DNA of 64,000 nucleotides from JBBQWZ01 sp038210135 (GTDB lineage: Bacteria; Acidobacteriota; Terriglobia; Bryobacterales; Bryobacteraceae): the NCBI GenBank assembly GCA_038210135.1, contig JBBQWZ010000030.1:18712-82711 (forward strand), in the 5' to 3' direction. Below, piece by piece: positions 40,241 to 47,669 of this stretch. Below the pieces are notes generated by a model. That model was not told the origin of the DNA and searched no databases. It was given only the letters and a program-made list of their open reading frames with translations. The translations under genes and the position numbers were made by a program. Every line of letters begins with the position of its first letter. Positions within the stretch are counted from its first letter, which is position 1.

Positions 40241-40309
40241 TGTAAGCGCGCGTAAGTTTGACGCGGCGCGTGGACTCCGTGCATCCACTACCATGAACGA
40301 TTCAGGCAA

Positions 40310-41563
40310 ATGACGTCGCATTATTACCAATCTGTGCTCACCGCGCTGCGTCTGGCAGTGGATTCGCTGCGCGCCCATAAGCTGCGGACTTTTTTAACGT
40401 TGCTCGGCGTGATCATCGGCGTTTCGAGCGTGGTGCTGGTGGGTGCCGCGATCGACGGGCTTGGACGCTACGCGGAAGAATCGACGGCGAAGGCCTTCGG
40501 CTCCGACAGCTACATGATCGGGCAGTTGATCAACGTCGGCCGCATCTCGCGCAAGGAGCGGATGGAGAAGCTGAAATACAACAAGCCCATCCGCAAAGAC
40601 GAAATCGATTACCTGAGGATCACCACCGGCGATCAGATTTTGTACAGCCCGTACCAGCAGCGCAACGAGGATGTGAAGGGCGATGGGCTGGTGCTCGAGG
40701 GCTGCAGCGTGCTGGGCGTCAGCGCTTCGCTCGCCGACATCCGCGATCTGGTGATCGTCGATGGCCGCTTTTTCACCGACCAGGAGGAGCGTACGAAACA
40801 GCAGGTGGCGGTGATCGGCGAGGACGTCCGGAATACGCTGTTTGCGGGCCTCTCGCCGATTGGACGGACGATCAAAGTGAACGGTCTCGAATTTCGCGTG
40901 ATCGGGTTGCAGGAAAAATTGGGCTCGAACAATGGCGCATCCGGCGACACGCAGGTTTACATTCCGGCGTCGGTTTTCACGCGGATGTATGGGCCGGGGC
41001 AAACGACTAGTGTGTTTGCGAGGCCGAAGCCGGGGACTGGCCTCGACCTCGATCATGGCCTCGACCTGACGCGGTCCGCACTGCGGACCAAGCTTCGTGC
41101 CAAGCCGGGCGCACCGGACAACTTCGACTTCTTGACGCCGGATTCGACGCGCGACTTCATCAATCAGATTCTGGGCCTGGTGGCCGCGGTCGTCGTTCCG
41201 GTAACCAGCATTTCGCTGCTCGTCGGCGGAATCGTGATCATGAACATTATGCTGGTCAGCGTGACGGAGCGGACGCGCGAAATCGGAATCCGCAAGGCGC
41301 TCGGTGCGCGGCGCGCGGACATCCTGCTGCAGTTTCTGATCGAGGCCGCGATCATGGCGAGCGCCGGAGGCGCCGTCGGATTGTTGCTCGGCGCTTTAGT
41401 AGCCGCCATCTTATCGGCGTTTCTGCCGGTGACGCTGGCGATCTCCCCGGTCTACGTGTTTCTAGCGTTGTTCGTGTCGGGCACTGTCGGAATCGTGTCC
41501 GGCTGGTATCCCGCGGCGCAGGCGTCGAAGCTCGACCCGGTGGTTGCGTTGAGGGCGGAATAA
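40310..41563 (+). CDS. MacB/FtsX-type ABC transporter permease (first of two)
   Basis: A 417-residue permease with an N-terminal helix (HKLRTFLTLLGVIIGVSSVV), a large periplasmic MacB-PCD domain (residues about 60-280) and three C-terminal helices containing the FtsX signature SVTERTREIGIRKALGARRA, which contacts the ATPase. It is a MacB-like exporter half, acting on peptides, antibiotics or lipoproteins by mechanotransmission. No ATPase gene lies next to it. The stop TAA is immediately followed by the ATG of the second permease. ATG 40310 lies in a good position for the family. Confidence 0.92.
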   Translation: MTSHYYQSVLTALRLAVDSLRAHKLRTFLTLLGVIIGVSSVVLVGAAIDGLGRYAEESTAKAFGSDSYMIGQLINVGRISRKERMEKLKYNKPIRKDEIDYLRITTGDQILYSPYQQRNEDVKGDGLVLEGCSVLGVSASLADIRDLVIVDGRFFTDQEERTKQQVAVIGEDVRNTLFAGLSPIGRTIKVNGLEFRVIGLQEKLGSNNGASGDTQVYIPASVFTRMYGPGQTTSVFARPKPGTGLDLDHGLDLTRSALRTKLRAKPGAPDNFDFLTPDSTRDFINQILGLVAAVVVPVTSISLLVGGIVIMNIMLVSVTERTREIGIRKALGARRADILLQFLIEAAIMASAGGAVGLLLGALVAAILSAFLPVTLAISPVYVFLALFVSGTVGIVSGWYPAAQASKLDPVVALRAE

Positions 41564-42817
41564 ATGTTGCGCCTCAGTATTTCACCGGTCGAAAACCTGC
41601 GGGTCGCGATGTCGTCAGTGTGGAGCAATCGTTTCCGCTCGTTCCTGACGATCATCGGAATCGTCATCGGCATCACGACGGTGGTGACGGTTTCGTCCCT
41701 GTTGACGGGCCTGCGGAAAGGCATCGTCGATTTCTTTCAGGACTTCGGTCCAAACAACATGTTCATTAACCGGGTCAGCGGCGATCCGAGCGGACGCTTT
41801 GCGCGGCCAAAGGAACTGAAGCGGAAACCGATTCTGCCGGAGTACGCGCAGTTGATCAAGCGCTTCGCGCCATCGGTGCAGGAGACCAGCCTCCAGATGT
41901 TCGTTCCGTCGGGACGCGCGATCACGGCCAAGGTTCCGGGATTCGAGTCGGACAACTTGTCGATCGCCGGCTATTCGGCGTCCGCCTTCGTGACGCAGCC
42001 GCGCGAATTCAGCTCGGGACGGCCCTTCACGCCGGAAGAAGACATCAGAGCTGCGCGCGTTGCGGTGCTGGGATCGAGTATCGCCGAAGCGTTGTTTCCG
42101 TCCGGAGGAGCCGTCGGACAAAACTTTATCGCGGACGGCGCCGAGTATACCGTGGTCGGCGTCCTGGTCCCCGCGAAAGGCAGTTTCTTTGGGGAAAACG
42201 GACTGGACCGGCAGGTGTTTCTGCCATTTAACACCGCCCATCTGCGGTATCCACAGTCGCAATTGATTCTGGTTCTGGCAAAGGCCTATGAGGGCAAGCG
42301 CGAGCAGGCGATTGATGAAGTCCGGTCGATTTTGCGGAAGATCCGGCGCACACCGGCCGGCGAGGACGACGACTTCTCGCTTTCGACGGCGGACCAGATC
42401 ATCCAAAATCTGGACCGGATCACGGGCTTGATCGTCATCGTATCCGTTGCGCTTTCCGGACTCGGCTTACTGGTCGGCGGAATCGGCGTGATGAATATCA
42501 TGCTGGTGTCGGTTACCGAGCGAACGCGCGAAATCGGAGTCCGCAAGGCGATGGGCGCGCGGCGATCCGACATCGTGTGGCAGTTTCTCGCCGAGGCCAT
42601 CGCGCTCACCGGAGTCGGAGGTTTGCTGGGAATCGTGGTCTCGGTGGCGATCACGCTGCTGATCAGCCTGTTGATTCCTTGGCTGCCGAAGGAGGTTCCG
42701 ATCTGGGCGGTGATCGCCGGATTCTCGACCTCGGTGATGGTCGGTTTGTTTTTCGGCGTGTGGCCCGCGATGAAGGCTTCGAAGCTGGATCCGGTCGAAG
42801 CGCTGCGCTACGAGTAG
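41564..42817 (+). CDS. MacB/FtsX-type ABC transporter permease (second of two)
   Basis: A second 417-residue permease with the same layout: NRFRSFLTIIGIVIGITTVV, a periplasmic domain, then GLLVGGIGVMNIMLVSVTER and TREIGVRKAMGARRSDIVWQ. It is a paralogue of the gene before it, sharing the TREIG.RKA.GARR.DI core, and starts at the base after that gene's stop. The pair may form a heterodimer. The periplasmic domains have diverged more than the helices, so they may see different partners. Confidence 0.92.
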   Translation: MLRLSISPVENLRVAMSSVWSNRFRSFLTIIGIVIGITTVVTVSSLLTGLRKGIVDFFQDFGPNNMFINRVSGDPSGRFARPKELKRKPILPEYAQLIKRFAPSVQETSLQMFVPSGRAITAKVPGFESDNLSIAGYSASAFVTQPREFSSGRPFTPEEDIRAARVAVLGSSIAEALFPSGGAVGQNFIADGAEYTVVGVLVPAKGSFFGENGLDRQVFLPFNTAHLRYPQSQLILVLAKAYEGKREQAIDEVRSILRKIRRTPAGEDDDFSLSTADQIIQNLDRITGLIVIVSVALSGLGLLVGGIGVMNIMLVSVTERTREIGVRKAMGARRSDIVWQFLAEAIALTGVGGLLGIVVSVAITLLISLLIPWLPKEVPIWAVIAGFSTSVMVGLFFGVWPAMKASKLDPVEALRYE

Positions 42818-42826
42818 TGTTCTCAC

Positions 42827-42851
42827 GCACAGGCCGGAGGCCTATGCCACC
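42827..42851. repeat. Dispersed intergenic repeat A, copy 3
   Basis: GCACAGGCCGGAGGCC then TATGCCACC, located 10 bases after the second permease stop and 31 bases before the rhomboid start. The palindromic core is perfect. Confidence 0.85.
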
Positions 42852-42881
42852 TCGCGCTATCCTGATTGCAGGCGCCGCCTA

Positions 42882-43646
42882 ATGGCTATTTCTTCTCGCT
42901 CGTACGTTCGCAGCTACTCAAATTCCAGCTCGATTCCGCCGGGCGTCAAGTGGCTGCTGATCTCGAACATCGCCGTTTTCCTGGTGTATTTCCTGGCGGA
43001 ACGCACTGCGTTCGGCGAGTTTATGACCGCGGCTTTTGCGCTCACTCCGTCGCGCGTTGTGGGCGATTTCTTCGTCTGGCAGTTAGTCACCTACATGTTT
43101 CTGCATGGCGGGATCGGGCACATTCTGTTCAACATGCTGGCGCTGTGGATGTTCGGCTCCGATATCGAGCGCACCTGGGGCACGGAACGCTTCCTCCAGT
43201 TCTATTTCTTCTGCGGCATCGGTGCGGGCTTGTGCGTGGTGATCGGCAATTATGCGTTGGGCAATCCCGCGATTCCCACCATCGGTTGTTCGGGCGCGAT
43301 CTACGGAATCCTGATGGCGTGCGCGGTGCTGTTTCCCGACCGCTTGGTGCTGATCGCGTTTCTGTTCCCGATCAAGATGAAATATTTCGTCGCGATCTTC
43401 GGCGCGATTGCATTCATCCAGACGTTCAAATCGTCGAACTCCGGCGTCAGCGACGTCGCGCATTTGGGTGGCTTGCTGTTCGGGTACATCTTCTTGAAGC
43501 TGCCGGTCGTGCGCGGCTTCCGGCTGATGGATTCGTTCCACGACCGGTACCGGCGGTGGAAGATTCAGCGAGCGAAAAAGAAGTTCCAGGTGTATTTGCG
43601 AAAGCAGGGCGCTCCGCCTCGCGATGACGATAAGTGGGTTAACTAG
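42882..43646 (+). CDS. Rhomboid-family intramembrane serine protease
   Basis: A 254-residue protein with about six membrane helices. The catalytic dyad is Ser137 in IGCSGAIYGIL and His194 in SDVAHLGGLLFGY. The family HxxxN motif is present in HGGIGHILFNMLALW (His80, Asn84) and the L1-loop region GSDIERTWG matches. The C-terminus is a basic tail (RYRRWKIQRAKKKFQVYLRK). Substrates are single-pass membrane proteins but none can be named here. It is preceded and followed by repeat A copies. Confidence 0.94.
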   Translation: MAISSRSYVRSYSNSSSIPPGVKWLLISNIAVFLVYFLAERTAFGEFMTAAFALTPSRVVGDFFVWQLVTYMFLHGGIGHILFNMLALWMFGSDIERTWGTERFLQFYFFCGIGAGLCVVIGNYALGNPAIPTIGCSGAIYGILMACAVLFPDRLVLIAFLFPIKMKYFVAIFGAIAFIQTFKSSNSGVSDVAHLGGLLFGYIFLKLPVVRGFRLMDSFHDRYRRWKIQRAKKKFQVYLRKQGAPPRDDDKWVN

Positions 43647-43661
43647 GGACATGAGTCGGAT

Positions 43662-43720
43662 GCACAGGCCGGAGGCCTATGGCACTTCGGATGCACAGGC
43701 CGGAGGCCTATGCCACTTCG
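43662..43720. repeat. Dispersed intergenic repeat A, copies 4 and 5 in tandem
   Basis: Two nearly identical 31-base units, each GCACAGGCCGGAGGCC, TAT, then GGCAC or GCCAC, and TTCGG or TTCG. The only internal difference is GG against GC before CAC. The second copy contains the in-frame ATG at 43710 that could be mistaken for the start of the DinB gene. Confidence 0.88.
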
Positions 43721-43736
43721 TAATAAGATAGACGGC

Positions 43737-44279
43737 ATGCTGACCGACGCTGAGCGCGAATCCGCGATTCGATCACTGACCAAATCGAAGACGGCTCTGC
43801 TGGAGGCGGTGGAAGGCGTCTCGGACGAAGAAGCTCGCTGGAAGCCGGGTCCCGATCGCTGGTCGATTTTGGAATACGTCGAGCATCTCGCGATCTCAGA
43901 CGACGGCCTAGTCGATCTGGTGCGGAAAGTTTTGCAGTCTCCACCCACTCCGGAGACGGACGAGGATCGCAAGGCGCGGGAAGAAAAGATTCGCGGCATC
44001 AAGATCGAGCGCGGCATGAACCACGCGCCAGAGCGCCTGCAGCCCAAAGCGAAATTTGCCAACCTGGCGGAAGCGGTCGAGGGCTTCCTCGCAGCGCGCG
44101 AGCGGACTCTCGAATTCGCGCGCACCACCCAGGACGACCTGCGGAGCCATTTTGCGCCCCACCCGGTGCTCGGTCCGCTGGACGGGCTGCAATGGCTGAT
44201 GGGGAATACGCATCACGTGCATACGCATTCCGGCCACATCAAGGAAGTCAAGCAGTTGTGGGCCCAGCGGGCGGTTTGA
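43737..44279 (+). CDS. DinB-family protein
   Basis: A 180-residue four-helix bundle protein of the DinB/YfiT superfamily. Metal-ligand histidines are His50 in WSILEYVEHLAISDD and those of MGNTHHVHTHSGHIKEVKQL near the C-terminus, giving a three-histidine site. ATG 43737 (MLTDAERES) was chosen because the alternative ATG 43710 lies inside a dispersed repeat and would only add nine unrelated residues. Members are thiol-dependent transferases or hydrolases; the reaction here is unknown. Confidence 0.85.
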   Translation: MLTDAERESAIRSLTKSKTALLEAVEGVSDEEARWKPGPDRWSILEYVEHLAISDDGLVDLVRKVLQSPPTPETDEDRKAREEKIRGIKIERGMNHAPERLQPKAKFANLAEAVEGFLAARERTLEFARTTQDDLRSHFAPHPVLGPLDGLQWLMGNTHHVHTHSGHIKEVKQLWAQRAV

Positions 44280-44368
44280 TGGCCCAGGGGCGCAACCAAT
44301 CGGCCGGAATCGCCGTCATAAATAAGAGAGCGAAGACCAGCATATAGTTAAGGTAGGTTGTCTTGCCC

Positions 44369-45502
44369 ATGAAACGCTTTTACCCCCTCGCCTTGCTCGC
44401 GTTCGCCGGATTCCTTGCCGCTTCCATCGGGTTGACGGCGCAAGAAGGGCCGAAGTCCACGGGATCCGATCCGGTCGCGAGACCGCGTAAAAAAGGTGCC
44501 GAGAAGGAGCCGGAGCAGGAGAAAATCCCGTCCAAGTTCTCGAAGAAGGGGCGGGAAGACGCTCCCGCGGATGGCGCCACGTTCAAGGCCGACGTCACCA
44601 CGGTTAGCGTCGATATCGCCGTCATAGACAATAAAGGCAATTTCATTCCAAAAATCCCGCCCGGCAACTTCCGCATTCTTGAGGACAACGTTCCGCAGAA
44701 GCTCGGGAGTTTCGCCACGTCGGAAGCGCCGATGACGGTCTGCCTGGTGATCGAATTCAGCAACCGGTATCAACGCTATTATTCGGAGACTTGGTTCCAG
44801 ACCTTGGCAGCGACGTACGGATTCGTGGACACGCTGCGGAAGGACGACGCCGTCGCCGTTGTCGCCTACGATTTGCGCACGGAAATTCTCTCCGACTTCA
44901 CGACCGATCGCATGAAGACCCAGGAAGCCCTTCAGCGTCTTCGCATCGCGGCGTTTTCTGAATCCAATTTCTACGATGCGCTGGTGGAGACCGCGGAGCG
45001 GATGCAGGACATCGAGGGGCGAAAAGCCATCGTCGTCATTGCCTCGGGCGAGGACACGTTTAGTAAGTTGACCTTCGATAAGACGCGCAAACGGTTGCAG
45101 GAGGCCGGTGTGCCGATCTACGCGTTCGGCTTGATGCAGTCGATTCGCGAGATGGCCGATGCTCGCGGGGCGCTCAGCGGCATTCAGCGGCTGGACTTCC
45201 TCCAGGCCGACAATCAGATGCGCACGTTCGCCAAGGAAACCGGTGGAATGTCATTCTTCCCACGCTTCTACGGGGAGTTTCCGAACATCTTCCGTGCGGT
45301 CTCGGAATCGTTGCGCCAGCAGTACTCCGTGACGTACGCGCCGAGCAATCAAACGCGTGACGGCAAGTACCGCAAAATCAAAGTAGACCTCGTAAATCCG
45401 GAAACAAACGAGCCCCTGCGTGTAGTGGACCAGAAGGGCAAGCCGATCAAGTACACCATCATTGCGAAGCAAGGCTACACGGCTCCGCGTGAAGTCGAAT
45501 AG
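44369..45502 (+). CDS. VWFA-related acidobacterial domain protein (TIGR03436)
   Basis: A 377-residue exported protein. The signal peptide MKRFYPLALLAFAGFLAASI precedes a basic linker (KKGAEKEPEQEKIPSKFSKK) and a beta-strand region (VDIAVIDNKGNFIPKIPPGN, FRILEDNVPQKLGSFA) typical of the family. A von Willebrand type A domain follows (VCLVIEFSNRYQRYYSETW, KAIVVIASGEDTFSKL). The canonical MIDAS DxSxS is degenerate (EFSNR), so metal binding is doubtful. ATG 44369 starts the signal peptide. The family is almost confined to Acidobacteriota. Its role is unknown, probably protein-protein contact at the envelope. Confidence 0.88.
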   Translation: MKRFYPLALLAFAGFLAASIGLTAQEGPKSTGSDPVARPRKKGAEKEPEQEKIPSKFSKKGREDAPADGATFKADVTTVSVDIAVIDNKGNFIPKIPPGNFRILEDNVPQKLGSFATSEAPMTVCLVIEFSNRYQRYYSETWFQTLAATYGFVDTLRKDDAVAVVAYDLRTEILSDFTTDRMKTQEALQRLRIAAFSESNFYDALVETAERMQDIEGRKAIVVIASGEDTFSKLTFDKTRKRLQEAGVPIYAFGLMQSIREMADARGALSGIQRLDFLQADNQMRTFAKETGGMSFFPRFYGEFPNIFRAVSESLRQQYSVTYAPSNQTRDGKYRKIKVDLVNPETNEPLRVVDQKGKPIKYTIIAKQGYTAPREVE

Positions 45503-45615
45503 CGGCTCCCGCGAAATTCGTAACGTGATTGTCAAGCACTGAATGTTGCGAGTTTCTAGTCTGTTACAACTCGATTGACAGTTCCTTCGCGCGACTGCTA
45601 CCGTCGTCGAAGTTC

Positions 45616-46071
45616 ATGACAGGCAATCAAATAAAAGGGGCGTCCGCGAAGCCCCGCATCCTACTGGTCGACGACAACAAACTGGGTTTAAGCGCGCGCC
45701 AATCGGTGCTCGATGAATTGGGTTACGCGGTGACGACTGCGTGCAATGGCGAAGATGCGCTGGCTCAATTTAACGCCGGCAGCTTCGATCTGGTGATCAC
45801 GGATTACAAGATGCCAAAAATGCACGGCATCGAATTGATCAAGAACCTGCGCGAGCATTCTCCGGCTACGCCGCTGATCCTGATCTCCGGCTTTGTGGAC
45901 GCCCTGGGGCTCACGGAAGTCTCCACTGGGGCGGATGCCGTAATTCAGAAGAGCTCTAACGAAGTGAACCATCTGGTGCGCGCCGTGAACAAGATCCTGC
46001 GTCCGACTACGACGCGCAAGCCTGCGGCTTCGCAGCGTCCGGTGCTCAAGGCGAAGCGCCAGATTCTCTAA
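45616..46071 (+). CDS. Single-domain response regulator (CheY-like)
   Basis: A 151-residue receiver domain without an output domain. The acidic pocket is LLVDDNK (Asp19, Asp20), the phosphoacceptor Asp63 is in VITDYKMPKMHG, the switch residue lies in LILISGF and the conserved lysine in AVIQKSSNEV. A basic C-terminal tail of about 25 residues (TTTRKPAASQRPVLKAKRQI) follows. ATG 45616 begins the domain; no good start exists further upstream. No kinase is adjacent; the orphan kinase at 16910 is a possible but unproven partner. Confidence 0.92.
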   Translation: MTGNQIKGASAKPRILLVDDNKLGLSARQSVLDELGYAVTTACNGEDALAQFNAGSFDLVITDYKMPKMHGIELIKNLREHSPATPLILISGFVDALGLTEVSTGADAVIQKSSNEVNHLVRAVNKILRPTTTRKPAASQRPVLKAKRQIL

Positions 46072-46077
46072 TCGCCG

Positions 46078-46680
46078 TTAATGCCCTGCGTGGTCGGGAG
46101 CCAGCACGATCATGTAGCCATGCGGACCCTGGTACGCGATGAAGGGCATCCCCGGCGATCCATCGGAACCGATGTCCTTGTTGGTCAGATTCGGCGCGTA
46201 GAACATCACGTGGGGCGGAAACGATCCCGTGGATCCGGTCTGCGGATTGAAGTTGCGAATGTCGCCCGACAGCATGTAGGCGACACCCGGGCGCTGCGGG
46301 GATTGATACTTGCCGCTCTTGAATCCTTCCCGGATTTCGGCATTGATTTCGGGCACCGGCGTCCCGGCCATCAGCAGTTCGCCGACGCGCAAAACTTTCG
46401 GCACGATGGTGCGGGCGCCCTCGGCATCCCAACAGGTCGGCTTCAGATTCAGCGGGTGGTCGCGGTTGACGATGCAGGTAAATCCGTTGGTCGAATCGCG
46501 GACCTTCTCGAAGCCTTTTTCGGCGAGCACGTAGACTCCGGCGTTGGCGCGAAGATGTTCCGGCGCGGCGGAGAGCGCCATCTGCATTTCCTTTTCGCGC
46601 GGCATCAATTCCGGAATTTTGGGGATGGCAGTCTGTTGCGCGGCGAGGACCGCTGAAAAGAACCCGAGAAGCAATCGCAT
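46078..46680 (-). CDS. Exported conserved hypothetical protein
   Basis: A 200-residue protein with a signal peptide (MRLLLGFFSAVLAAQ). The body includes GVYVLAEKGFEKVRDSTNGF, TCIVNRDHPLNLKPTCWDAE, GVAYMLSGDIRNFNPQTG and PPHVMFYAPNLTNKDIG. It resembles a family seen in soil bacteria that I cannot name; two cysteines may form a disulfide. There is no catalytic signature. It is convergent with the response regulator gene, with only six bases between the stops, and divergent from the antitoxin gene. Confidence 0.75.
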   Translation of the reverse strand: MRLLLGFFSAVLAAQQTAIPKIPELMPREKEMQMALSAAPEHLRANAGVYVLAEKGFEKVRDSTNGFTCIVNRDHPLNLKPTCWDAEGARTIVPKVLRVGELLMAGTPVPEINAEIREGFKSGKYQSPQRPGVAYMLSGDIRNFNPQTGSTGSFPPHVMFYAPNLTNKDIGSDGSPGMPFIAYQGPHGYMIVLAPDHAGH

Positions 46681-46804
46681 GCGTGGATTGTCGGCGGAAG
46701 TGGACCGCCGAACAAGATCCAGATTCGGCCCCTGAATGGAGCCAAAGTTTCAGCGAGTCTTGGAGATCGTCTTGACATCGCTGCATCAACGGATCACGCT
46801 CAAC

Positions 46805-47041
46805 ATGATGCGGACGACAGTCACCATCGACGAGGATGTCTACGAGGCGGCGAGCCGCCTTGCAAAGTTATCCGGCGAACGACTTGGAAAAGTTCTCTCC
46901 GAATTGGCTCGGCGTGGTTTGCAGCTCCAGAACTCGGAGACCAAAAAACGCCGGTTCCCAGTTTTTTCGGTGCCGGCGAATGCTCCCGTAATACCGGCGT
47001 CCAGAATCCAGCGAATTCTCGAGGAAGACTGGGATTATTGA
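46805..47041 (+). CDS. VapB-like ribbon-helix-helix antitoxin, orphan
   Basis: A 78-residue protein starting MMRTTVTIDEDVYEAASRLA, the beta-strand and helix of a ribbon-helix-helix DNA-binding fold, then GKVLSELARRGLQ and a C-terminal tail (FPVFSVPANAPVIPASRIQR) ending EEDWDY, which is how VapB antitoxins contact a PIN-domain toxin. ATG 46805 was chosen because the fold begins there. A VapC gene normally overlaps its end; here only a short stub is found and the convergent redoxin gene follows directly. It may be a relic of a toxin-antitoxin pair or a free antitoxin. Confidence 0.82.
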   Translation: MMRTTVTIDEDVYEAASRLAKLSGERLGKVLSELARRGLQLQNSETKKRRFPVFSVPANAPVIPASRIQRILEEDWDY

Positions 47042-47073
47042 AATTCGTTCCGGATGGCATGCACCTCGAAATC
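47038..47073 (+). pseudogene. Possible start of a lost VapC toxin
   Basis: TTG 47038 overlaps the antitoxin stop (TTGA) and reads LKFVPDGMHLEI. VapC toxins often begin MKFLPDVN or similar with the catalytic aspartate at that position. The likeness ends after six codons and the frame then runs into the antisense of the redoxin gene. The overlap geometry is what a VapBC operon would show. Short and uncertain. Confidence 0.3.
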
Positions 47074-47638
47074 AAATTTTCGGAATCGAACAGCCGACCG
47101 CTCTTGTACGGTCCTTCTCAATCGACTTGCCGGCTAGCACGATGTCGAGCGAATCGCGCAAATTGAATTCCGTCGCGGTGTGGCGCTTCTGCCCGATCTG
47201 TACGTAGAGATTGTCGATGCGACCCATGTAGCGGGTGCGGCCGGTCATCGACAGCAGCGCCACCTCGGGTGTCGTCGCCGCGCCGGTTCCGTTCGCGAGA
47301 ATTTGCTTCGAGTCGAGCAACAGCGGGAAGGGAAGACCGAAATCCGCGACGAACTTCGCGGACGCCGTCGCGTCCTGGCGCGGATCGGATTGCACGCCGT
47401 AAAACCGGATCCCCTGCGCGCTGTACTTCTCGTAGATTCGCTTCAGCTCCGGCATGTAGCCGTTACTGATCGGGCAATCGATGGCGAGGAAGACCAGCAC
47501 CACGCCGCGCGAGCGCGTCCATTCTTTCGGTGTGTGGATGGCGCCGGTTGTATCCAACAATCGGAATTCATCCGGCACGTCGGCGTGCGCGACGCCGCTC
47601 AGCAAGGCAACTAACGCGAACAACGCGAGGCGCATCAT
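47072..47638 (-). CDS. Exported redoxin-domain protein (AhpC/TSA-like)
   Basis: A 188-residue thioredoxin-fold protein with a signal peptide (MRLALFALVALLSGVAHA). The active-site region is VVLVFLAIDCPISNGYMPEL with a single catalytic cysteine in the CPxS arrangement, and then ATTPEVALLS with the cis-proline. It may reduce peroxides or deliver thiols in the periplasm. Only 17 bases separate it from the upstream cytochrome/copper monooxygenase-like gene; in related bacteria these domains can occur in one polypeptide. Confidence 0.88.
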   Translation of the reverse strand: MMRLALFALVALLSGVAHADVPDEFRLLDTTGAIHTPKEWTRSRGVVLVFLAIDCPISNGYMPELKRIYEKYSAQGIRFYGVQSDPRQDATASAKFVADFGLPFPLLLDSKQILANGTGAATTPEVALLSMTGRTRYMGRIDNLYVQIGQKRHTATEFNLRDSLDIVLAGKSIEKDRTRAVGCSIPKI

Positions 47639-47641
47639 TAT

Positions 47642-47669
47642 CTACCGCTTGTCGTCTACCGCTTGTCGT
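47642..47669. repeat. 14-base tandem duplication across the stop of the copper/cytochrome gene
   Basis: CTACCGCTTGTCGT is present twice in direct succession (47642-47655 and 47656-47669). The second copy includes the last codons and stop of the upstream gene; the first fills the gap to the redoxin start. A recent slippage event is likely. Confidence 0.85.
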
